DNA from: Pseudomonas sp. KU26590
GTDB taxonomy: Bacteria; Pseudomonadota; Gammaproteobacteria; Pseudomonadales; Pseudomonadaceae
Length of the DNA: 64,000 nucleotides
Reading direction: 5' to 3'
Assembly (NCBI RefSeq): GCF_026153515.1
Contig: NZ_CP110644.1
Location: forward strand, 1,703,501-1,767,500
Part shown: piece after piece, positions 38,259 to 49,011 of the stretch
Position numbering within the stretch: position 1 is the stretch's first letter
How the letters are laid out: every line of letters begins with the position of its first letter
Notes under the pieces: generated by a model
What the model was told of the DNA's origin: nothing
The model's database searches: none
Seen by the model: the letters and a program-made list of their open reading frames with translations, nothing else
Position numbers and translations under genes: made by a program

Positions 38259-38897
38259 TCAATCGTCAGAGGTCTTGGCCTTGTATTCGCACAGGTCCTC
38301 GATCCGGCAGCTGCCACACCGGGGCTTGCGCGCAATACACACGTAACGGCCGTGAAGAATCAGCCAGTGGTGCGCATCCATGAGGTAATCCCTGGGCACG
38401 AATTTCATCAGCTTGTTTTCAACTTCCACCACATTCTTCCCGGGCGCGATGCCGGTGCGGTTGCTGACGCGGAAGATGTGCGTGTCAACCGCCATTGCCA
38501 ACTGGCGGAACGCGGTGTTCAGGACCACGTTCGCGGTCTTGCGGCCCACGCCGGGGAGGGCTTCAAGCGCCTCTCGGGTTTGCGGCACTTCCCCTGCGTG
38601 CAGTTCAGTCAGCAGGCGGCACGTTTCGATCACGTTCCGCGCCTTGCTGTTGTACAGGCCGATGGTCTTGATATAGGCAGACAAACCCTCGACACCTAAC
38701 GCGTAAATAGCCTGAGGCGTATTGGCGACCGGGTAGAGACGCGCCGTGGCCTTGTTGACGCTGACATCGGTGGCTTGCGCCGAGAGGATCACGGCGATCA
38801 GCAACTCGAACGGCGTGGTGTAAGCCAGTTCGGTTTTGGGATCGGGAGTGTCTTCGTGCAAACGACGAAAGATCTCAAGGCGTTTGGCGGCGTTCAT
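38259..38897 (-). CDS. nth: Endonuclease III
   Basis: DNA glycosylase/AP lyase of 212 residues removing oxidised pyrimidines. The helix-hairpin-helix [14 protein letters not shown] with catalytic Lys, the DTHIFRV Asp, and the C-terminal four-cysteine [4Fe-4S] set ([17 protein letters not shown]) are intact. It overlaps the rnfB-like gene by four bases. Confidence 0.96.
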   Translation of the reverse strand: MNAAKRLEIFRRLHEDTPDPKTELAYTTPFELLIAVILSAQATDVSVNKATARLYPVANTPQAIYALGVEGLSAYIKTIGLYNSKARNVIETCRLLTELHAGEVPQTREALEALPGVGRKTANVVLNTAFRQLAMAVDTHIFRVSNRTGIAPGKNVVEVENKLMKFVPRDYLMDAHHWLILHGRYVCIARKPRCGSCRIEDLCEYKAKTSDD

Positions 38898-39748
38898 GGG
38901 GTAGGCTTTTCCTGAGAAGGCGGTGCTGCGGGCGCCGGGTTTTGTAACTGGGCGAGGGCGTGCTCTGCCTCGTCGAGGCCGCGCTGCAACTGCACGAGTT
39001 GTGCGGCGTGTTCGGCAATCGGCGGGTGACCAAAGGCTTTCAGCGACTTCAGCAATTGAGCTCTGCTCATGGCGACCTGGGCGCGTGCCTGTTTCAGCGG
39101 CGCGTCACTGCCTGTCGAAGGTTTTGAGCGAATGCGGGCTAAAGCGGCCTGCGCCGGGTCTGGCTGGACAACGGCGGGCGTGGCAGTCCGTAGCTGGCGA
39201 GCCTGGCGTTCGGCCTGGCGTCGCTGCTCATCGCGCTGCATGCGGGCTGAGCGCGCGTCGAAGCGTTGCCGCGCGCGACCGCGTTTGAAGGCTCTGGCTG
39301 ATCGCTGGGCCTCATCCATCGCACAATCGCCATTGAACGGCACCGATGTCATCGGCAGCGGCAGCATGTCGATGCAGTCGACCGGGCAGGGGGCAACGCA
39401 CAGGTCACAGCCGGTGCATTCTTCAACGATGACGGTGTGCATCAGCTTGGCGGCGCCGACGATCGCGTCCACGGGACAGGCCTGAATGCATTTGGTGCAA
39501 CCGATGCATTCGGCCTCGCGAATGAAGGCTACTTGCGCCGGCGCGTTCCCCCGTTCCACATCCAGTTGCAGTACCGGCACATTCAGCAGTCGAGCCAGTG
39601 CCGCGAGGGTCTCGACGCCACCGGGTGGACACTTGTTGATGGCTTCGCCGCTGGCAATGCCTTCGGCGTAGGGCTGGCAGCCTGGGTGGCCGCATTTCCC
39701 ACACTGGGTTTGCGGCAGCAGGGCGTCGATGCGCTGAATCAGGCTCAT
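38894..39748 (-). CDS. RnfB/RsxB-like Fe-S protein (solitary)
   Basis: A 284-residue iron-sulfur protein: N-terminal 4Fe-4S domain ([24 protein letters not shown]), two ferredoxin-type clusters ([18 protein letters not shown] and [16 protein letters not shown]) and then a long basic, Gln/Arg-rich helical tail ending in a Pro-rich segment. RnfB of the membrane complex has an N-terminal membrane anchor; it is absent here, and no rnfA, C, D, G or E gene is near. The partner is unknown; coupling to nth hints at a SoxR-reducing-like or Fe-S-repair role, unproven. Confidence 0.85.
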   Translation of the reverse strand: MSLIQRIDALLPQTQCGKCGHPGCQPYAEGIASGEAINKCPPGGVETLAALARLLNVPVLQLDVERGNAPAQVAFIREAECIGCTKCIQACPVDAIVGAAKLMHTVIVEECTGCDLCVAPCPVDCIDMLPLPMTSVPFNGDCAMDEAQRSARAFKRGRARQRFDARSARMQRDEQRRQAERQARQLRTATPAVVQPDPAQAALARIRSKPSTGSDAPLKQARAQVAMSRAQLLKSLKAFGHPPIAEHAAQLVQLQRGLDEAEHALAQLQNPAPAAPPSQEKPTP

Positions 39749-39815
39749 GCTTGGACCCGATCGACGACCCGAGCGGGCCGTCGATAACGTGCAGAATGTG
39801 ACGGTTCGGGGCGGG

Positions 39816-41864
39816 TTACTTGATGCGCTGACCGGGCTTGGCGCCGCTGTCAGGGCTCAGCAGGTAAATCTCTTCACCGCCAGGGCCCGCTGCCATCACC
39901 ATGCCTTCGGAGATACCAAAGCGCATTTTCCGAGGCTTCAGGTTGGCGATCATCATCGTCAATCGACCCTCCAGCTCCGCCGGGTTCGGGTAAGCGCTCT
40001 TGATACCGGAGAAGACGTTGCGCTTCTCGTCGCCGATGTCCAGTGTCAGGCGCAGCAGCTTGTCGGCGCCTTCGACGTGCTCGGCTTTTTCGATCAGCGC
40101 GACGCGCAGGTCAATCGCCGCGAAGGCGTCGAAGTCGATCTCTGGCGAGAGCGGGTCTTTGGTCAGCTCACCATTGCCCTGCGGTGCCGCACCTGTGTCG
40201 GTGGCGCTGGCGGCCAGGTCTTCTTTCGATGCGTCGGTCATGGCTTCCACTTTTACGGGGTCGATGCGTGTCATTAACGGCTGGAACGGGTTGAGCTGAT
40301 GATTGCTCAGCAGCGTCTGGTGGTCATCCCAGGTCAGTGGCGCGACGTTGAGGAACTGCTCGGCGTCTGCGGCCAGATTCGGCAGCACAGGCTTGAGGAA
40401 TATCACCAACTGACGGAACAGATTGATGCCCAGGGCGCAGATAGCCTGAACCTCGTCCTGTTTACCTTCCTGCTTGGCCAGCGACCAGGGCGCCTTGTCG
40501 GCGATCCAGGCATTGGCGCGGTCGGCCAGCGCCATGATCTCGCGCATCGCACGGGCAAAGTCACGTGCCTCGTAGGCATCGGCAATGCTTGGCGCTGCGG
40601 CGTGAAAAGCATCGGTCAGCTCGGGCTCGGCATTGCCGGCCACCAGCAAACCTGCGTTGCCTTTCTGAATGAAGCCCGCGCAACGGCTGGCGATGTTCAC
40701 CACCTTGCCGATCAGGTCAGAGTTGACCTTCTGCACGAAGTCTTCAAGGTTCAGGTCGAGATCGTCGACGCCACGGCCCAGCTTGGCCGCGTAGTAGTAA
40801 CGCAGGTATTCCGGCGACAGGTGCTCAAGGTACGTGCGTGCCTTGATAAAGGTGCCGCGGGATTTCGACATCTTCTGGCCGTTGACGGTCAGGTAGCCGT
40901 GGACGTTGATGCCGGTAGGCTTGCGGAAGCCTGAGCCTTCGAGCATCGCTGGCCAGAACAGCGCATGGAAGTTGACGATGTCTTTGCCGATGAAGTGGTA
41001 AAGCTCGGTGGTCGAGTCTTTGCTCCAGTAGGCGTCAAAGTCCAGATCCGGGCGGCGCGCGCAGAGGTTCTTGAAGCTCGCCATGTAGCCAATTGGAGCG
41101 TCCAGCCACACGTAGAAATATTTGCCCGGCTCGTCGGGGATCTCGAAGCCGAAATACGGCGCATCACGGGAAATGTCCCACTGCTGAAGGCCGGAATCGA
41201 GCCATTCGGCGATCTTGTTCGCCACGGCGTCCTGCAGCGTGCCGCTTCGCGTCCAGCTTTTGAGCATGGCGTCGAACGCGGGCAGGTCGAAAAAGAAATG
41301 CTTGGAGTCTCGGAGCACCGGGGTCGCGCCGGAAATCGCGGACTTCGGATCTTTAAGGTCAGTCGGGGCGTAGGTCGCGCCGCACTTTTCGCAGTTGTCA
41401 CCGTACTGGTCTTCAGTGCCGCATTTCGGGCAGGTGCCTTTGATGAAGCGGTCGGCCAGGAACATTTTCTTTTCCGGGTCGAAATATTGCGTCACGGAGC
41501 GCGTGGCGATGTGGCCGGCGTCGCGAAGGCGTGTGTAGATCTCGCTCGACAGCACGCGGTTTTCTTCGGCGTGGGTCGAGTGGAAGTTGTCGAAGTCCAC
41601 CAGGAAGTCAGCGAAGTCGGCGCTGTGCTCGGCCTGCACGTTGGCAATGAGTTGCTCGGGCGTGATGCCTTCTTTCTCGGCGCGCAGCATGATGGCCGAG
41701 CCATGGGCGTCGTCCGCGCACACGTAAATGCACTGGTTGCCGCGGTGCTTTTGAAAGCGCACCCACATGTCGGTCTGGATGTACTCGAGCATGTGGCCAA
41801 GGTGAATGGAACCGTTGGCATAGGGCAGGGCGCTGGTGACGAGAATCTTGCGTGGCTCGGACAT
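39816..41864 (-). CDS. metG: Methionyl-tRNA synthetase
   Basis: Class I synthetase of 682 residues. Catalytic signatures HLGH (in [12 protein letters not shown]) and KMSKSRGTF, the zinc knuckle [18 protein letters not shown], and a C-terminal tRNA-binding EMAP-like domain ([20 protein letters not shown]) are all present. It charges tRNA(Met) for initiation and elongation. It diverges from apbC. Confidence 0.97.
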   Translation of the reverse strand: MSEPRKILVTSALPYANGSIHLGHMLEYIQTDMWVRFQKHRGNQCIYVCADDAHGSAIMLRAEKEGITPEQLIANVQAEHSADFADFLVDFDNFHSTHAEENRVLSSEIYTRLRDAGHIATRSVTQYFDPEKKMFLADRFIKGTCPKCGTEDQYGDNCEKCGATYAPTDLKDPKSAISGATPVLRDSKHFFFDLPAFDAMLKSWTRSGTLQDAVANKIAEWLDSGLQQWDISRDAPYFGFEIPDEPGKYFYVWLDAPIGYMASFKNLCARRPDLDFDAYWSKDSTTELYHFIGKDIVNFHALFWPAMLEGSGFRKPTGINVHGYLTVNGQKMSKSRGTFIKARTYLEHLSPEYLRYYYAAKLGRGVDDLDLNLEDFVQKVNSDLIGKVVNIASRCAGFIQKGNAGLLVAGNAEPELTDAFHAAAPSIADAYEARDFARAMREIMALADRANAWIADKAPWSLAKQEGKQDEVQAICALGINLFRQLVIFLKPVLPNLAADAEQFLNVAPLTWDDHQTLLSNHQLNPFQPLMTRIDPVKVEAMTDASKEDLAASATDTGAAPQGNGELTKDPLSPEIDFDAFAAIDLRVALIEKAEHVEGADKLLRLTLDIGDEKRNVFSGIKSAYPNPAELEGRLTMMIANLKPRKMRFGISEGMVMAAGPGGEEIYLLSPDSGAKPGQRIK

Positions 41865-42047
41865 TGGGCTCGGCTACTTGAAGTGAAACGGAGGTCGGCC
41901 ACTATAAAGGCCTGAGCGTTTTTTTTCATCCCGCGCTGCATGTCGGAATCTGCCGATGTGCTTGAAAGGAAACGCCGTTGCGTTCTTTATCAGGCATACA
42001 AGGTAGGATGGCCGCCTGTTTTAGTCAGTCTTTATAGGGAGTCACCC

Positions 42048-43142
42048 ATGAGCGCTGTCAATCGCGCAACGGTGGAAGCCGTCCTTCGCCAGTACACCGA
42101 TCCTTACTTGAATCAGGACCCGGTCAGCGCCGGGTGTGTCCGCGCCATCGAGATCGACGGCGACCGCGTGAGTGTCCAGCTGGAGCTGGGTTATGCGGCC
42201 GCGCTGTTCAAGAACGGCTGGGCGCAGATACTGCAGATGGCGATCGAGGGGCTGGACGGTGTGGCATCGGCCAGCGTCCAGATTACTTCGGTGATTCACC
42301 CTCACAAAGCCCTCGGCCAGATCCCCGGCCTGGCCAATGTGAAGAACATTGTGGCCGTTGCGTCGGGTAAAGGCGGCGTCGGTAAATCCACGACGGCGGC
42401 GAACCTGGCGTTGGCGCTTTCTCGCGAAGGCGCGCGCGTCGGCATTCTTGATGCCGATATCTACGGCCCGAGCCAGGGCGTCATGTTCGGCATCGCCGAA
42501 GGCACCCGTCCGAAGATCAAGGATCAGAAGTGGTTCGTGCCGATCGAGGCCCATGGCATCGAAGTCATGTCCATGGCGTTTCTGACCGACGACAACACGC
42601 CGATGGTCTGGAGAGGGCCGATGGTGTCAGGGGCGCTGCTGCAACTGGTGACCCAGACCGCCTGGGATGATCTCGATTACCTGGTCATCGACATGCCGCC
42701 AGGCACCGGTGATATCCAGCTGACCCTCGCGCAGAAGGTCCCGGTTGCAGGCGCAGTCATTGTCACGACCCCGCAGGATCTTGCATTGCTGGACGCGAAG
42801 AAAGGCGTGGAGATGTTCCGCAAGGTCAACATCCCGGTGCTGGGTGTCGTTGAAAACATGGCCGTGCATATCTGCTCGAACTGCGGTCATGCCGAGCATC
42901 TGTTTGGCGAAGGCGGAGGGGAAAAGCTGGCGACGCAATATGGCGTCGAGTTGCTGGCCTCGCTGCCGCTGTCCATGGTGATTCGAGAGCAGGCCGATGG
43001 AGGCAAGCCAACGGCGATTGCCGAGCCCGAAAGTCAGATTGCGATGGTGTATCAGGAGCTGGCGCGTCACGTCGGCGCGCGGATCGTGCTGCAGGAAGCC
43101 GCGTCTGCGGAGATGCCGAGTATCTCTGTGAGCGACGACTGA
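42048..43142 (+). CDS. apbC: Fe-S cluster carrier ATPase ApbC (Mrp family)
   Basis: A 364-residue P-loop protein: an N-terminal MIP18-like domain (about 90 residues) and the Mrp/NBP35 ATPase with a deviant Walker A SGKGGVGKSTT, DADIYGPSQ and the cluster-binding C-x2-C (ICSNCGHAEH). It transfers [4Fe-4S] clusters to apo-proteins. A GGGAG sits eight bases before ATG. Divergent from metG; ends at a strong bidirectional terminator. Confidence 0.93.
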   Translation: MSAVNRATVEAVLRQYTDPYLNQDPVSAGCVRAIEIDGDRVSVQLELGYAAALFKNGWAQILQMAIEGLDGVASASVQITSVIHPHKALGQIPGLANVKNIVAVASGKGGVGKSTTAANLALALSREGARVGILDADIYGPSQGVMFGIAEGTRPKIKDQKWFVPIEAHGIEVMSMAFLTDDNTPMVWRGPMVSGALLQLVTQTAWDDLDYLVIDMPPGTGDIQLTLAQKVPVAGAVIVTTPQDLALLDAKKGVEMFRKVNIPVLGVVENMAVHICSNCGHAEHLFGEGGGEKLATQYGVELLASLPLSMVIREQADGGKPTAIAEPESQIAMVYQELARHVGARIVLQEAASAEMPSISVSDD

Positions 43143-43256
43143 TGCGCTAAGGCGTAGGCTGGAGACGCGATGTGTCGGATGCTCGGCATGTCGCGGTAGT
43201 AAGCGTTGAGGCAGGGGTTGCAGGCGGGATGTGTAGAAATGCCCTTTCTGCAGGCA

Positions 43257-43293
43257 TAAAAAAACCCCGCTTTTGAGGGCGGGGTTTTTTAAG
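43257..43293. terminator. Bidirectional intrinsic terminator between apbC and capB
   Basis: AAAACCCCGC and GCGGGGTTTT with A-run and T-run tails on both sides serve the convergent apbC and capB transcripts. Confidence 0.93.
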
Positions 43294-43307
43294 CTAATCA
43301 GTACAAG

Positions 43308-43517
43308 TTAGATAACTTGAACTTCTTCAGCTTGCATGCCTTTCTGACCGCGGGTAGCGATGAAAGAGACCTGTTGGCCTTCTTTCAGGCTTTTGAAGCC
43401 GTCAGATTGGATAGCTTTGAAGTGAACGAACAGGTCGTCACCCGATTGTGGAGTGATGAAGCCGAAGCCTTTTTCATCGTTGAACCACTTAACGGTACCA
43501 GTTTGGCGATTAGACAT
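43308..43517 (-). CDS. capB: Cold-shock protein CapB
   Basis: A 69-residue cold-shock OB-fold protein ([38 protein letters not shown]) with both RNP motifs. It matches the Pseudomonas cold-acclimation protein CapB. A long leader (over 150 bp before dcd on the other strand) is typical for post-transcriptional cold control. Convergent terminator follows. Confidence 0.94.
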   Translation of the reverse strand: MSNRQTGTVKWFNDEKGFGFITPQSGDDLFVHFKAIQSDGFKSLKEGQQVSFIATRGQKGMQAEEVQVI

Positions 43518-43827
43518 GGTGTATCTCCTTGGACAAAGTTAACTGCGACTCAGGAAGTGCCCTGGCCGAGACTGAGTGCAAAGAGCAGGAAAAATTCTTG
43601 GAGATGGTTGGATCGAAATTCAACATCGTGTAGATATTCTCAGTGACACAAGCAACACAGTGGAGCCACCTTACCCCACTTTTTCAGATGTGCAAAGGGG
43701 CTGTCTGCGATTTTTTCTTGAGGTGGCTCAACGTCTTTAATTCAGACGGCGCGCAATCTTTGAACCCGGGGCGTTCGACCGGTAAGATGCCGGACATCTT
43801 TTTCACCTCGCTATTCAGGACACCGCC

Positions 43828-44394
43828 ATGAGCATCAAATCGGACAAGTGGATTCGCCGCATGGCGCAGGAACACGGCATGATCGAGCCGTTTGTGGAGC
43901 GTCAGGTGCGCGGCGAAGGCGCTGATCGAGTGATCTCTTTCGGCGTTTCCAGCTACGGCTACGACGTGCGTTGCGCCGACGAATTCAAGGTGTTCACCAA
44001 CATCAATTCGGCCACCGTCGACCCGAAGAATTTCGATGAAAAAAGTTTTGTAGACGTCAAAAGCGACGTCTGCATCATCCCGCCGAACTCCTTTGCGCTG
44101 GCTCGCACCGTCGAATATTTCCGCATTCCGCGTAACGTGCTGACCATCTGCCTGGGCAAAAGCACCTATGCGCGCTGCGGCATCATCGTCAACGTGACGC
44201 CGCTTGAGCCTGAATGGGAAGGCCACGTGACCCTGGAGTTCTCCAACACCACCACGCTGCCGGCGAAGATCTACGCCAACGAAGGCGTCGCACAGATGCT
44301 TTTCCTGGAATCCGACGAAGAGTGTGAAGTCTCCTACAAGGACCGTGGCGGCAAGTACCAGGGCCAGCGCGGTGTGACGCTGCCGCGTACCTAA
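43828..44394 (+). CDS. dcd: dCTP deaminase
   Basis: A 188-residue homotrimeric enzyme turning dCTP into dUTP for thymidylate synthesis. [10 protein letters not shown] and [19 protein letters not shown] hold the active-site residues. ATG is preceded by a weak Shine-Dalgarno. Divergent from capB. Confidence 0.96.
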   Translation: MSIKSDKWIRRMAQEHGMIEPFVERQVRGEGADRVISFGVSSYGYDVRCADEFKVFTNINSATVDPKNFDEKSFVDVKSDVCIIPPNSFALARTVEYFRIPRNVLTICLGKSTYARCGIIVNVTPLEPEWEGHVTLEFSNTTTLPAKIYANEGVAQMLFLESDEECEVSYKDRGGKYQGQRGVTLPRT

Positions 44395-44503
44395 TCGCGC
44401 CATTTGTCAGCTGGGCACTGAATTTGTCTCGGAATCCGCACTCTATTGACTGAACTGTTCCCATCCGCACCATGCGGGTGGGGCCAACGCTCAGGAGTGC
44501 CCT

Positions 44504-44725
44504 ATGAAGAGACACATCAACACCAGCAGCAAGGAACCCGACCCGAGTGCCAATCAGGTTGGTTTGCTGGCTTGGTCGCTGTTAGCGCATCCACACCTTA
44601 ACAATATGGTCGCCGGGGGCATTCCCGGGCAGCCAGACCCAGACAGTCCAAACGAATACCCTCAGCCTGACGAGGGTGGCGTGCCGACAATACCGGACGA
44701 GCCGCCACCCGCGCCGGTCGCCTGA
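44504..44725 (+). CDS. Small proline-rich hypothetical protein
   Basis: A 73-residue open frame beginning MKRHINTSSKEPDPSANQ with a proline/aspartate-rich C-terminal half (GQPDPDSPNEYPQPDEGG). CAGGAG stands nine bases ahead of ATG, and a hairpin (CCGCAccaTGCGG) precedes it. No similarity recognised, no signal peptide; a short hydrophobic stretch GLLAWSLLAHP is too short to cross a membrane. Probably real from the ribosome binding site but of unknown role. Confidence 0.5.
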   Translation: MKRHINTSSKEPDPSANQVGLLAWSLLAHPHLNNMVAGGIPGQPDPDSPNEYPQPDEGGVPTIPDEPPPAPVA

Positions 44726-44732
44726 GTCACGC

Positions 44733-44758
44733 CCCGCCGGTGCCTTTGCATCGGCGGG
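44733..44758. other. GC-rich hairpin after the proline-rich ORF
   Basis: CCCGCCG/CGGCGGG stem with a 12-base loop lies just past the stop; no T-run. May end or process the transcript. Confidence 0.35.
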
Positions 44759-44845
44759 ACCGCTCTGCCTCGCCGGGTCATGCGCCGTTTTCTCCTGCTT
44801 TTTTGACGTCATCCTCTCAGGATTAAAAGCGGCTGTTCTCGCGCT

Positions 44846-45502
44846 TCAAACTGCCTCCCACACCGCACCATCTCCCACCACATAAACCTTGCTGTTCTCA
44901 GCGCGGTCGATATTCATCCCCCCCGTAAAAGCCCCAAATGCTGGCAGCAGGCTCACCCGTGGCAGCACGTAAAAGCATGGCAGCCGTAATCGTTGACGTC
45001 CTCGGCCGTACAGCCGGTAGGCCGGGTGCACATGGCCCGCCAGGACGTGAAAATCAGGGTGCGGGTCAGGTTCGTGCTGGAGCGCATACGGGCCCAGAAA
45101 CATCGGTTCCTCGACGATTTCGATGCGCAATTCCGACGGCGGGTCGCCTGCACGTTTGTCGTGGTTACCCCGAATCAATGTGATTGCCAGACCAGGATGT
45201 TTGTCCCGCCATGCCTGAATGGCCGACAGCGTGCCGGCCGCGTGGGATTCGGGGGCGTGCAGGAAATCCCCCAGAAAGATCAACCGGTCACAGTCATAGC
45301 TCGCCAGCAGTGCGTCCAGGCGTTGAAGGTTAGCGTCGGTTGTGCCATGGGGGACGGGCTGACCCAGCCGTCGGTAGGCAGCGGCCTTGCCAAAGTGGGC
45401 GTCGGCAATCAACAGCGCTCGCTCGGCCGGGTAATAAATGGCTTTGTCCGCCAGTAACCACAGCTCCGCACCTGCCAGCTGAATCGAAAGATACGGCCTC
45501 AC
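44846..45502 (-). CDS. pdeM: Ligase-associated DNA damage response endonuclease PdeM
   Basis: A 218-residue calcineurin-type metallophosphoesterase. Metal motifs: DAHFGK, GDFLH, GNHDKR and GHVHP. A GTG start overlapping the lhr stop (GTGA) implies coupling to Lhr. PdeM, Lhr, an ATP-dependent DNA ligase and an MBL-fold exonuclease form a proposed nuclease/helicase/ligase repair module; here the two halves lie 4.8 kb apart. Confidence 0.9.
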   Translation of the reverse strand: MRPYLSIQLAGAELWLLADKAIYYPAERALLIADAHFGKAAAYRRLGQPVPHGTTDANLQRLDALLASYDCDRLIFLGDFLHAPESHAAGTLSAIQAWRDKHPGLAITLIRGNHDKRAGDPPSELRIEIVEEPMFLGPYALQHEPDPHPDFHVLAGHVHPAYRLYGRGRQRLRLPCFYVLPRVSLLPAFGAFTGGMNIDRAENSKVYVVGDGAVWEAV

Positions 45503-47991
45503 GTCATGACCTCAGGTCCTGCGGCTTTCTCGAGGTCGCTGACCATGCGCGCGATGCGGTCGGAAAGTTTCTCGGTGCTGAGGCTCTCGCGCATGCGCTC
45601 TACAAGCAGCGGGAAGGCCATCGGGGTAGGGCGTTTGATCACGTGCAAATCCAGGGTCCGGTTATTGATGCGGCTGAGCGTTTGTTCAAGACGGGCGACA
45701 TCGAGTTCCTGCCGCAGCACCTCTTCCTGGGCCTGGGTCAGCAGCAGGTTGCCGGCGTCGTACTGTTTGAACACTTCGAAGAACAAGCCGCTGGAGGCCT
45801 GCAATTGTCGGTTGCTTTTAGGCGCGCCGGGGTAGCCGGAGAACACGAGCCCGGCAATGCGGGCAATCTCGCGGAAGCGGCGCAAGGCCAGTTCGCCGGC
45901 GTTCAGGCTGGCAATGATATCGGCCAGCAGATCGTCCTCGGAAAACAGCTGAGTCGTCAGGCGCTCGTTCCAGTCGATCGGCGTAGCACTGAGCAGCTCG
46001 AAGCCGTAGTCGTTCACCGCGATCGAGAAGGTCAGTGGCGTGTCTCGGCTCAGGCGCCAGGCCAGCAGGCTCGCCAGCCCCAAGTGCACATGCCGGCCGG
46101 CGAAGGGATAGAGAAACAGATGCCAGCCTTCGCGAGACTTCAAGACTTCTGCCAGCAGGGTGTCCTTGCGCGGCAGTGCTGACCATTGTCGTTGCACTTC
46201 CAGCAGCGGGCTGACGATGTGCATCTCGGGGCTGCTGAAGTCGCCCCTGGCAGCGGCATCGAACTTCTCGACAACGGCGACGGCCAATTCGTTTGAGAGC
46301 GGCATTCGCCCACCATTCCAGCGCGGGACGGCGGCTTTCTTGCCTGTAGCCTTTTTTACGTACGCGGTCATGTTCTCAACGCGCACCAGTTCCAGCAGAC
46401 GACCGCTGAACAAAAAGCCATCTCCGGGTTTCAAGCGGGCAATGAAGCCCTCCTCGACGCTACCCAGTGATCCGCCGCCGCCGCCCTTGCTCCAATACTT
46501 CACGTTGATGCTGGCGTCGCTGACGATGGTGCCCACGCTCATGCGGTGGCGGCGGGCGAGGCGTGCATCGGGGACGCGCCAGATGCCGTCTTCATCAGGC
46601 TCGACGCGACGATAGTCGGGGTAAGCGGTCAGGGACAGGCCGCCGTAGCGCACGAACGCCAGCGCCCATTCCCATTCCTCATCGGTCAGGTCGCGGTACG
46701 CCCAGGCGGTGCGGATTTCGGCGAGTAAGGCGTCGGGGGTAAAGCCGCCGCCGAGGGCCATGCTCACCAAATGTTGTACGAGGACATCCAGCGGCTTGTG
46801 GGGTGATTCGCGAGGTTCGATCAGGCGCGCGTTAACGGCGTCGCGGGCGGCGGCGGCCTCGACGAGTTCCAGGCTGTGGGTCGGCACCAGCGTGACCCGT
46901 GACGGGCGGCCTGGGGCGTGGCCTGAACGTCCCGCACGCTGCATCAGCCGCGCGACGCCCTTGGCCGAGCCGATTTGCAGTACGCGCTCGACCGGCAGAA
47001 AATCCACGCCAAGGTCGAGGCTGGAGGTGCAAACCACCGCTTTCAGGTGGCCTTCTTTCAGCGCGCGTTCGACCCAGTCGCGGACCTCCCGGGACAGTGA
47101 CCCGTGGTGCAGCGCGATCAGGCCGGCCCAGTCAGGGCGGGCTTCCAGCAACGCCTGATACCAGACCTCCGACTGTGCCCGGGTGTTGGTGAACAGCAAA
47201 CAGCTTGAGCAGCTGTCGACCTCGGCCAGCACCTGAGGGAGCATGCGCAAACCCATGTGCCCGGCCCAGGGGAAGCGCTCGATGGAGGGCGGCAACAGCG
47301 TGTCCACGATCAATTCCTTGACCACCTTGCCGTGGACGGTGGTGCCATGATCGCCCACCAGCACCTGTTGCGCGTGCTCCTGATTGCCGAGGGTCGCGGA
47401 AAGGCCCCAGATGACCAGCTCGGGATTCCACTGCCGCAGCCTCGCCAGCGCCAGTTGCAGCTGAATGCCGCGCTTGTTGCCGATCAGCTCGTGCCATTCA
47501 TCGACCACCACCATCTTCAGCGTCGACATCGTTGCCTGGGCGTCGGCACGGGTCAGCAGCAAGGTGAGGCTCTCCGGCGTGGTGATCAACGCGGAGGGCA
47601 GGCGCCGGCCCTGTTTGGCGCGTTCGCTGCTGCTGGTGTCGCCCGTGCGCAGGCCAACGCTCCACGGAATCTGTAAGTCCTGCAACGGGCCTTCCAGCGC
47701 CCGGGCGGTGTCGGCAGCGAGGGCGCGCATGGGCGTGATCCACACCACGCTGAGGGGCGCCGCGACGGGCTTGCGTTTGCGCGGCTTGAGCTCGGTCGGT
47801 TCGGGTGCGGCCCGGGCGAACTGGTTGAGCGCGGCAAACCACACCGAGTAGGTCTTGCCCGCGCCGGTGCTGGCGTGCAGCAGGCCCGACTCGCCGCGAG
47901 CAACGGCGGCCCAGACTTCTTTCTGGAAGGGGAAGGGTTTCCAGCCACGCTCGGCAAACCAGCGCTTGGCGAAATTGACAGCTTTTGGCAT
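45499..47991 (-). CDS. Ligase-associated DEXH-box DNA helicase Lhr
   Basis: An 830-residue superfamily-2 helicase of the Lhr-Core, ligase-associated type. Motif [13 protein letters not shown], motif [11 protein letters not shown] (DEWH), motif [16 protein letters not shown], a winged-helix and the Lhr C-terminal core are all recognisable. It translocates 3' to 5' on DNA. It is the first gene of the lhr-pdeM pair; upstream lies a REPIN and then the aotP-type gene, separating it from the ligase half. Confidence 0.93.
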   Translation of the reverse strand: MPKAVNFAKRWFAERGWKPFPFQKEVWAAVARGESGLLHASTGAGKTYSVWFAALNQFARAAPEPTELKPRKRKPVAAPLSVVWITPMRALAADTARALEGPLQDLQIPWSVGLRTGDTSSSERAKQGRRLPSALITTPESLTLLLTRADAQATMSTLKMVVVDEWHELIGNKRGIQLQLALARLRQWNPELVIWGLSATLGNQEHAQQVLVGDHGTTVHGKVVKELIVDTLLPPSIERFPWAGHMGLRMLPQVLAEVDSCSSCLLFTNTRAQSEVWYQALLEARPDWAGLIALHHGSLSREVRDWVERALKEGHLKAVVCTSSLDLGVDFLPVERVLQIGSAKGVARLMQRAGRSGHAPGRPSRVTLVPTHSLELVEAAAARDAVNARLIEPRESPHKPLDVLVQHLVSMALGGGFTPDALLAEIRTAWAYRDLTDEEWEWALAFVRYGGLSLTAYPDYRRVEPDEDGIWRVPDARLARRHRMSVGTIVSDASINVKYWSKGGGGGSLGSVEEGFIARLKPGDGFLFSGRLLELVRVENMTAYVKKATGKKAAVPRWNGGRMPLSNELAVAVVEKFDAAARGDFSSPEMHIVSPLLEVQRQWSALPRKDTLLAEVLKSREGWHLFLYPFAGRHVHLGLASLLAWRLSRDTPLTFSIAVNDYGFELLSATPIDWNERLTTQLFSEDDLLADIIASLNAGELALRRFREIARIAGLVFSGYPGAPKSNRQLQASSGLFFEVFKQYDAGNLLLTQAQEEVLRQELDVARLEQTLSRINNRTLDLHVIKRPTPMAFPLLVERMRESLSTEKLSDRIARMVSDLEKAAGPEVMT

Positions 47992-48076
47992 GCGCAGGCT
48001 CTGGGAGGGGTTAAGTCAGAGACCGCGGGGGGAGGGGTTTAGTTTGGTCGGGATTTTATCGCCCGGCGCTGAATGT

Positions 48077-48179
48077 GTAGGAGCGCGCTTGCCCGCGATA
48101 GCTTTCCGTCAGTCACCGGCTCGGGCGCAGACAAATGGCTATCGCGGGCAAGGTGGAGCGCCACCCCGGTCGCTCCTAC
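48077..48179. repeat. REPIN with an added hairpin in one arm
   Basis: Left arm is the usual GTAGGAGCGCGCTTGCCCGC class; the right arm has about 16 extra bases between CGCGGGCAAG and CGCTCCTAC, forming a small GGTGGAGCGCCACC hairpin. It sits between lhr and the ABC operon. Confidence 0.8.
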
Positions 48180-48234
48180 AGGATTTGCATTTGCCAATGT
48201 AATGAACGCGGCAGGAGATCAGGACGCTGCGAAA

Positions 48235-48999
48235 TTACTTCAAATTCCCGCTCAAAAACTGCTGCAAGCGCTCGCTCTTTGGGCTGCCCAGCACGTCGTC
48301 CGGGTGGCCCATTTCCTCGATCTGCCCCTGGTGCAAGAACACCACCTGATTGGCGACCTTGCGGGCGAAGCCCATTTCGTGGGTCACCAGAATCATGGTC
48401 CGGCCTTCTTCCGCCAGGCCCTGAATCACCTTCAATACTTCGCCAACCAATTCAGGGTCGAGCGCTGAAGTGGGTTCGTCAAACAGCATGATTTCCGGTT
48501 CCATCGCCAGCGCGCGGGCAATGGCCACGCGTTGCTGCTGACCGCCGGACAGAAACGCCGGGTATTGATCGGCGACGCGCGCGGGCAGCCCGACCTTGTC
48601 CAGGTATTTATGCGCGCGGGCCTCGGCCTCGGCTTTAGACACGCCCAGCACACGGCGCGGGGCCATGGTGATGTTTTCCAGCACCGTCATGTGGCTCCAC
48701 AGGTTGAAGTGCTGGAACACCATCGCCAGGCGCGTGCGAATCCGCTGCAGCTCTGCCGGGTCGGCAACGCGCATGCCGCCAGCGTCGCTGACCATGCGCA
48801 CGGGCTGGCCGTCCAGGCTCATGGCGCCGTCATTGGGTTGTTCAAGAAAATTGATGCAGCGCAGGAACGTGCTCTTGCCCGAGCCGCTGGCGCCGATCAG
48901 GCAAATCACGTCGCCGACGCTGGCCTTGAGCGACACCCCTTTGAGCACCTCGTGGTCACCGTAGCTTTTATGCAGGCCATCGATGGTCAGTTTGTACAT
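48235..48999 (-). CDS. Polar amino acid ABC transporter ATPase (AotP-like)
   Basis: A 254-residue ATPase of the HisP/AotP group: Walker A IGASGSGKST, signature LSGGQQQR, Walker [23 protein letters not shown]. Last gene of the J-Q-M-O-P cluster, 12 bp after the desuccinylase-like gene. By gene order it should drive arginine/ornithine-type import, but specificity lies in the binding protein and is inferred. Confidence 0.88.
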   Translation of the reverse strand: MYKLTIDGLHKSYGDHEVLKGVSLKASVGDVICLIGASGSGKSTFLRCINFLEQPNDGAMSLDGQPVRMVSDAGGMRVADPAELQRIRTRLAMVFQHFNLWSHMTVLENITMAPRRVLGVSKAEAEARAHKYLDKVGLPARVADQYPAFLSGGQQQRVAIARALAMEPEIMLFDEPTSALDPELVGEVLKVIQGLAEEGRTMILVTHEMGFARKVANQVVFLHQGQIEEMGHPDDVLGSPKSERLQQFLSGNLK

Positions 49000-49011
49000 G
49001 AAGGGCAGTCC

